64,000 bases of DNA. It comes from Progne subis subis. Taxonomy: Eukaryota > Chordata > Aves > Passeriformes > Hirundinidae. The notes below the pieces were generated by a model that did not search any database, was not told the origin of the DNA, and was given only the letters and a program-made list of their open reading frames with translations. Positions 38,155 to 64,000 of this stretch are shown here, one piece after another. Where the stretch lies: contig JAKJHU010000141.1 of the NCBI GenBank assembly GCA_022316685.1, forward strand, positions 186,001 to 250,000, given 5' to 3'. The stretch's first letter is position 1; each line of letters opens with the position of its first letter. Both the position numbers and the translations under genes were made by a program.

Positions 38155-38712
38155 CCCGGGCTGAAGGTGCATCTCTGCTCCATCCAGGGCTCCTTCCCGG
38201 GCTGCAGGTGTATCTCTGCTCCATCCAGGGCTGCAGGTGCATCTCTGCTCCATCCAGGGCTGCAGGTGCATCTCTGCTCCATCCAGGGCTGCAGGTGCAT
38301 CTCTGCTCCATCCAGGGCTGCAGGTGCATCTCTGCTCCATCCAGGGCTGCAGGTGCATCTCTGCTCCAGCCAGGGCTGCAGGTGCATCTCTGCTCCAGCC
38401 AGGGCTGCAGGTACATCTCTGCTCCAGCCAGGGCTCCATCCAGGGCTGCAGGTGCATCTCTGCTCCAGCCAGGGCTGCAGGTACATCTCTGCTCCAGCCA
38501 GGGCTCCATCCAGGGCTGCAGGTGCATCTCTGCTCCAGCCAGGGCTGCAGGTACATCTCTGCTCCAGCCAGGGCTCCATCCAGGGCTGCAGGTGCATCTC
38601 TGCTCCAGCCAGGGCTGCAGGTACATCTCTGCTCCAGCCAGGGCTCCATCCAGGGCTGCAGGTGCATCTCTGCTCCAGCCAGGGCTGCAGGTGCATCTCT
38701 GCTCCATCGTGG
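38155..38712 (+). repeat. 29-bp minisatellite evolving into a 70-bp higher-order repeat
   Basis: The unit starts GGCTGCAGGTGCATCTCTGC and ends TCCATCCAG (29 bp). The left half is simple tandem copies. From about 38,345 the ending changes to TCCAGCCAG. From about 38,374 two 29-bp units plus a 12-bp remnant GGCTCCATCCAG form a 70-bp unit; the marker GTACATCTCT recurs at 38411, 38481, 38551 and 38621, exactly 70 bp apart. Because 29 is not a multiple of three, each frame cycles through the same 29-residue repeat, giving long overlapping open frames on both strands that are not genes. It lies about 1.2 kb past the ABCB7 stop. Confidence 0.95.
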
Positions 38713-39132
38713 ACCCCCATGGGCTGCAGGAAATCTCAGCTCCAGCACCTGGAGCTCCTCATGCCCCTCCTTCTTCACTGCCTCATGTCTGCAGGGCTGT
38801 TGCTCTCCCAGGTTCCCACTCCTCTGTCTGGCTGCAGTTGCTCTTACCCTTACAAGGCTTTTCCTCTCTTCCCAAATCCGTGATCCCAGCAGTGCATTGT
38901 CCTGTTGGTGATGTGCTCAGCCTTGGCTCTTCTGGCACCTTCTTCCAGACGTGACCCTGCAGCCCCACCCAAACTCGACACCCTCAGTTTCCTGCAGGTC
39001 ACAAAGACTGAGGTTTCCCCCCACTGGAGAAGTTTTGGCTGTTGAAATGAGCAGATTAATATAGCAATGCTTTCAGCATTATCCAGGTCATTTTCTCATA
39101 CATTAATGAGATAATAGAAATTTATGGAAGTC

Positions 39133-39138
39133 TTTATT
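39133..39138 (-). terminator. Candidate polyadenylation signal AATAAA
   Basis: This is the only exact AATAAA on the minus strand within about 800 bp downstream of the ABCB7 stop. An ATTAAA at 39571-39576 is the alternative. Confidence 0.4.
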
Positions 39139-39880
39139 GAATCTTAATTGCTCCCTAAGACCATGACTGAACTAGAAAGAATGACTGCATTCTGCTTTGA
39201 CTGCTACAGCAGATGTTGATGATACAGAATCCTGAACTCAGATTTGCTCATTTTTCACTTTAAAATACTGTTAGTTTTCCTTTACAATAGTACCAATCCA
39301 TTTCCTGATAGTGCAGTATGAAAGGTCCTTCTGAAAGGTGAGAGGGGTGATTCCAATATTTAGTTTGCTACTAGAAGCCTAGTATTTTGTTGAGGCTGTT
39401 CTTAATCTTTACAGGGAAGATTTTAAACCAGAACACCACTGAAGAATTTAAAAGGCATCTTCCTCAGTGGCAAATGAGCTCAAATTAGCCCAATTACAAT
39501 TAAAAGATGACGCATTTATCAAACATCAATGATGAGAAATAACATAAATCAAGGACAAGTCTGTTTACAATTTAATAATCCACATCAGGCGACCACCAGG
39601 AGAATTTACCAATGCCTAAAAATTGCCATAAATTACACCCTTGGTTGAGAAGTTTAAAGTTTTTGAAAAAGCTCAGCTGTTGTAGATGCCACTGAATATT
39701 AGAGATTCCTAAAGATGCAAAAATAGAACTCCTTTGGTTGAAATTATGTCCCTCTGTGAAACTGTAAAATCCAAAAATTGCAAAACCCAGAAGTTTTTGA
39801 ATGCTGACTTAAAAACAAGAGCTGCATTTCCCTGTATTCTTGTGCATTTTTAACCTGCTATACAAGATCCAGGATCCTAT
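39133..39880 (-). other. ABCB7: Probable ABCB7 3' untranslated region
   Basis: AT-rich sequence after the ABCB7 stop. On the minus strand it contains one ATTAAA (39571-39576) and one AATAAA (39133-39138), so the UTR probably ends about 300-350 or about 750-770 bases after the stop. The end is inferred, not observed. Confidence 0.5.
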
Positions 39881-62353
<22,473 letters not shown>

Positions 62354-64000
62354 CTATGGGAAAGGACAAACAAAGGCACTGCCTTACAAAGAGACCTTGG
62401 GAAGTAAAGGAACTATAAATAAGAAGGAATTTTATACATTTGGATCACTTCTGTATTTTATTGGAAAGGAAACAGAAGACACTTGACAATGTCTGAGACT
62501 AGGATTGCCTATGAACATTTCAAGCTGGAAGTTTTTAGGTTTATATCCATGACACGCCGTTAAAATGTTCCATGTTCTCCAGAGTGCAGGTCTGGCTGGC
62601 TGCAACTCAAACACAGAAAGCCACAATTCCCCATCTTGAAACACCCGACAGAACAAACAAACTGACCCTTCTCTTTTATCTCCTCAAGACTGCTGTACAA
62701 AATTCAAGAGCTTGCTACTTCTTTTTTGGAAGATATTTTAAAATAGCTTAGAAATAACAGGAGAGAAATGCAAAAAAAATTTAACAAATTAACAAAATAA
62801 TTAAGGCAAGAAGGAAGCCTGAAAGGTCCACAATAAACCTAAACAATTTGGAGAACATTCCCTGACATTGGATAATCAGACTTCACAAGGCAGAAGACGT
62901 ACATGGCCATGTGCTGGCTTAACTGGTTCTATCAATTTTAACTGAATCCTTAAAATAGGTTCTCCCTCAAATCTCAAATTTTGCTCTAAGTAAGAGCACA
63001 ATCCATTACACAAGACAGCTTGAAAAACATTGCTTTCTCTGTTTGGATTTATTTTAAGTTTTGCTTTGGGATTATTTTTCTGTTGTTGGGTTTGGTTGCT
63101 GTATTTTTTTACTGCAATGTAGGTTATTTTCCAGATGGACACATGTCTATCACTGACACTTCTGGTTATCCCACTGAACCCTTATCTGCAGCTTAAACCA
63201 CGTTTCCTAATTGAGAACAAGAGGATGTGCAGCAACACAGGGCACAAGTATCAACAACTCATTTTTCTGGGCTGGCTGCACTGGGGTTAACTTGAAAGAC
63301 ACGAGGGTTATCTAAGACACAAAGGAGGGAAGCAAGGGCAGCTAATCTCTCCATTTCAGGCAATATTTTGTAGTGGGGAGGAGAGAGGAAAACAAAAAGT
63401 TAGTGCACACCTTTCAAAGATGACTCGTATGACAGAAGTCAGTAGGAAGGGGGAGTATTATAATAAATCTTACTGTTTGAGGATAAACCAAATTAGAGAA
63501 GAAATTCTCTGTTAAGGTCTGGGGTGAATAAGCAAGAAAGGAGAGGTCTGTTAAAAGGTAAAATTGCTGAGGCAACCAGGGAAGCCAATCCTATAAAGGT
63601 AAGCTTTTAAAAGCACCAGGAAATTCATCTCAGTTTTTCTAGTCATGGCTTCAAGCAAAACCAAGGCATTTTGTCACCAACTGCAAACGTATGGGGACAT
63701 TACACAGGATAAGAACATTTCAACCTGCTTTTAAAGAATGGATAGATGGAAGATTTGTCAGTGGAGAGAGGATGCAAAAGTGCCTCTGTTGTGTCCTACC
63801 CACTTAAAAGATGGAGATACCTGCTGCAGCATATACACGAATCTTTCCATTTGAGCCAAGGATATGCATAAAAAGCAGTTCAAACATGTGGAAAATATCT
63901 TTGATCACCACTTACAGGTTAAAAGGAAGTTAAAAAAAATTGGTACCACATTAACACAAAAGATACAAAAGTGCAATCAGAGCAGTTCTAATTATATGTT
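62354..64000 (-). other. ABCB7: Part of ABCB7 intron 3
   Basis: Sequence upstream of exon 4 to the window edge. No sequence encoding the region before LKEIDARK (the GLHTDPKEG segment in human) was seen, so exon 3 is probably beyond base 64,000. Confidence 0.7.

Larger units (their letters stand above)
22571..39132. other. Intergenic interval between the CpG-island gene and ABCB7
   Basis: No exon of a recognisable protein family was found on either strand. Beyond the repeats and the regulatory candidates listed separately, it contains a (GT)7 run at 33299-33312 and otherwise ordinary avian noncoding sequence. Open frames here are short or caused by the minisatellite at 38.2-38.7 kb. Confidence 0.6.

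Noticed and set aside
37768..38954. Several overlapping 200-370-codon open frames
   Set aside because: They all arise from the 29-bp tandem repeat, which gives the same 29-residue cycle in each frame; no gene context.

Overview
This window comes from a bird genome, probably a songbird. The evidence is (i) seven 3'-end fragments of CR1 retrotransposons of the avian type, (ii) two solo endogenous-retrovirus LTRs whose ends and target-site duplications can be read directly and whose sequence resembles passerine LTR families as I remember them, and (iii) a split vertebrate gene whose predicted protein aligns colinearly with human ABCB7. There are no bacterial genes, operons or CRISPR arrays. Almost every open reading frame in the window is fortuitous.

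Right part (about 39.1-64.0 kb, minus strand): ABCB7, the mitochondrial inner-membrane half-ABC transporter needed for cytosolic and nuclear iron-sulfur protein assembly and for iron homeostasis. Thirteen coding exons were placed to the base with consistent phases. Together they give 642 codons plus a stop with no frame break, covering everything from about residue 111 of the roughly 752-residue human protein to the C terminus. If the human 16-exon structure is kept, these are exons 4-16. The mitochondrial targeting sequence and first three exons lie beyond base 64,000. The introns carry four CR1 regions and a 430-bp solo LTR that landed in what was an 85-bp intron, 28 bp from the 3' splice site.

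Middle (about 22.6-39.1 kb): intergenic. It holds a 29-bp minisatellite that becomes a perfect 70-bp higher-order array, a 42-base T tract, a palindromic pair of ETS-like sites, and an unrepeated AT-rich block that looks like a conserved regulatory element.

Left part (1-22.6 kb): a strong CpG island at about 20.8-22.6 kb with a consensus minus-strand splice donor after base 21,933, then about 22 kb with no recognisable coding exon. In mammals the gene next to the 3' end of ABCB7, on the same strand, is NEXMIF (KIAA2022), which has untranslated first exons and very long introns. I therefore infer that the island is its promoter and the left 22 kb its first intron. This rests on synteny, not on protein similarity. 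The stretch contains a histidine-codon minisatellite, a 634-bp solo LTR and two CR1 tails.

I did not find a new multi-gene system. The observations most worth checking are the LTR inside the short ABCB7 intron, the tandem AAG/CAG acceptor of one ABCB7 exon, the two length-variable minisatellites, and a CGG repeat in the predicted first exon of the neighbouring gene.
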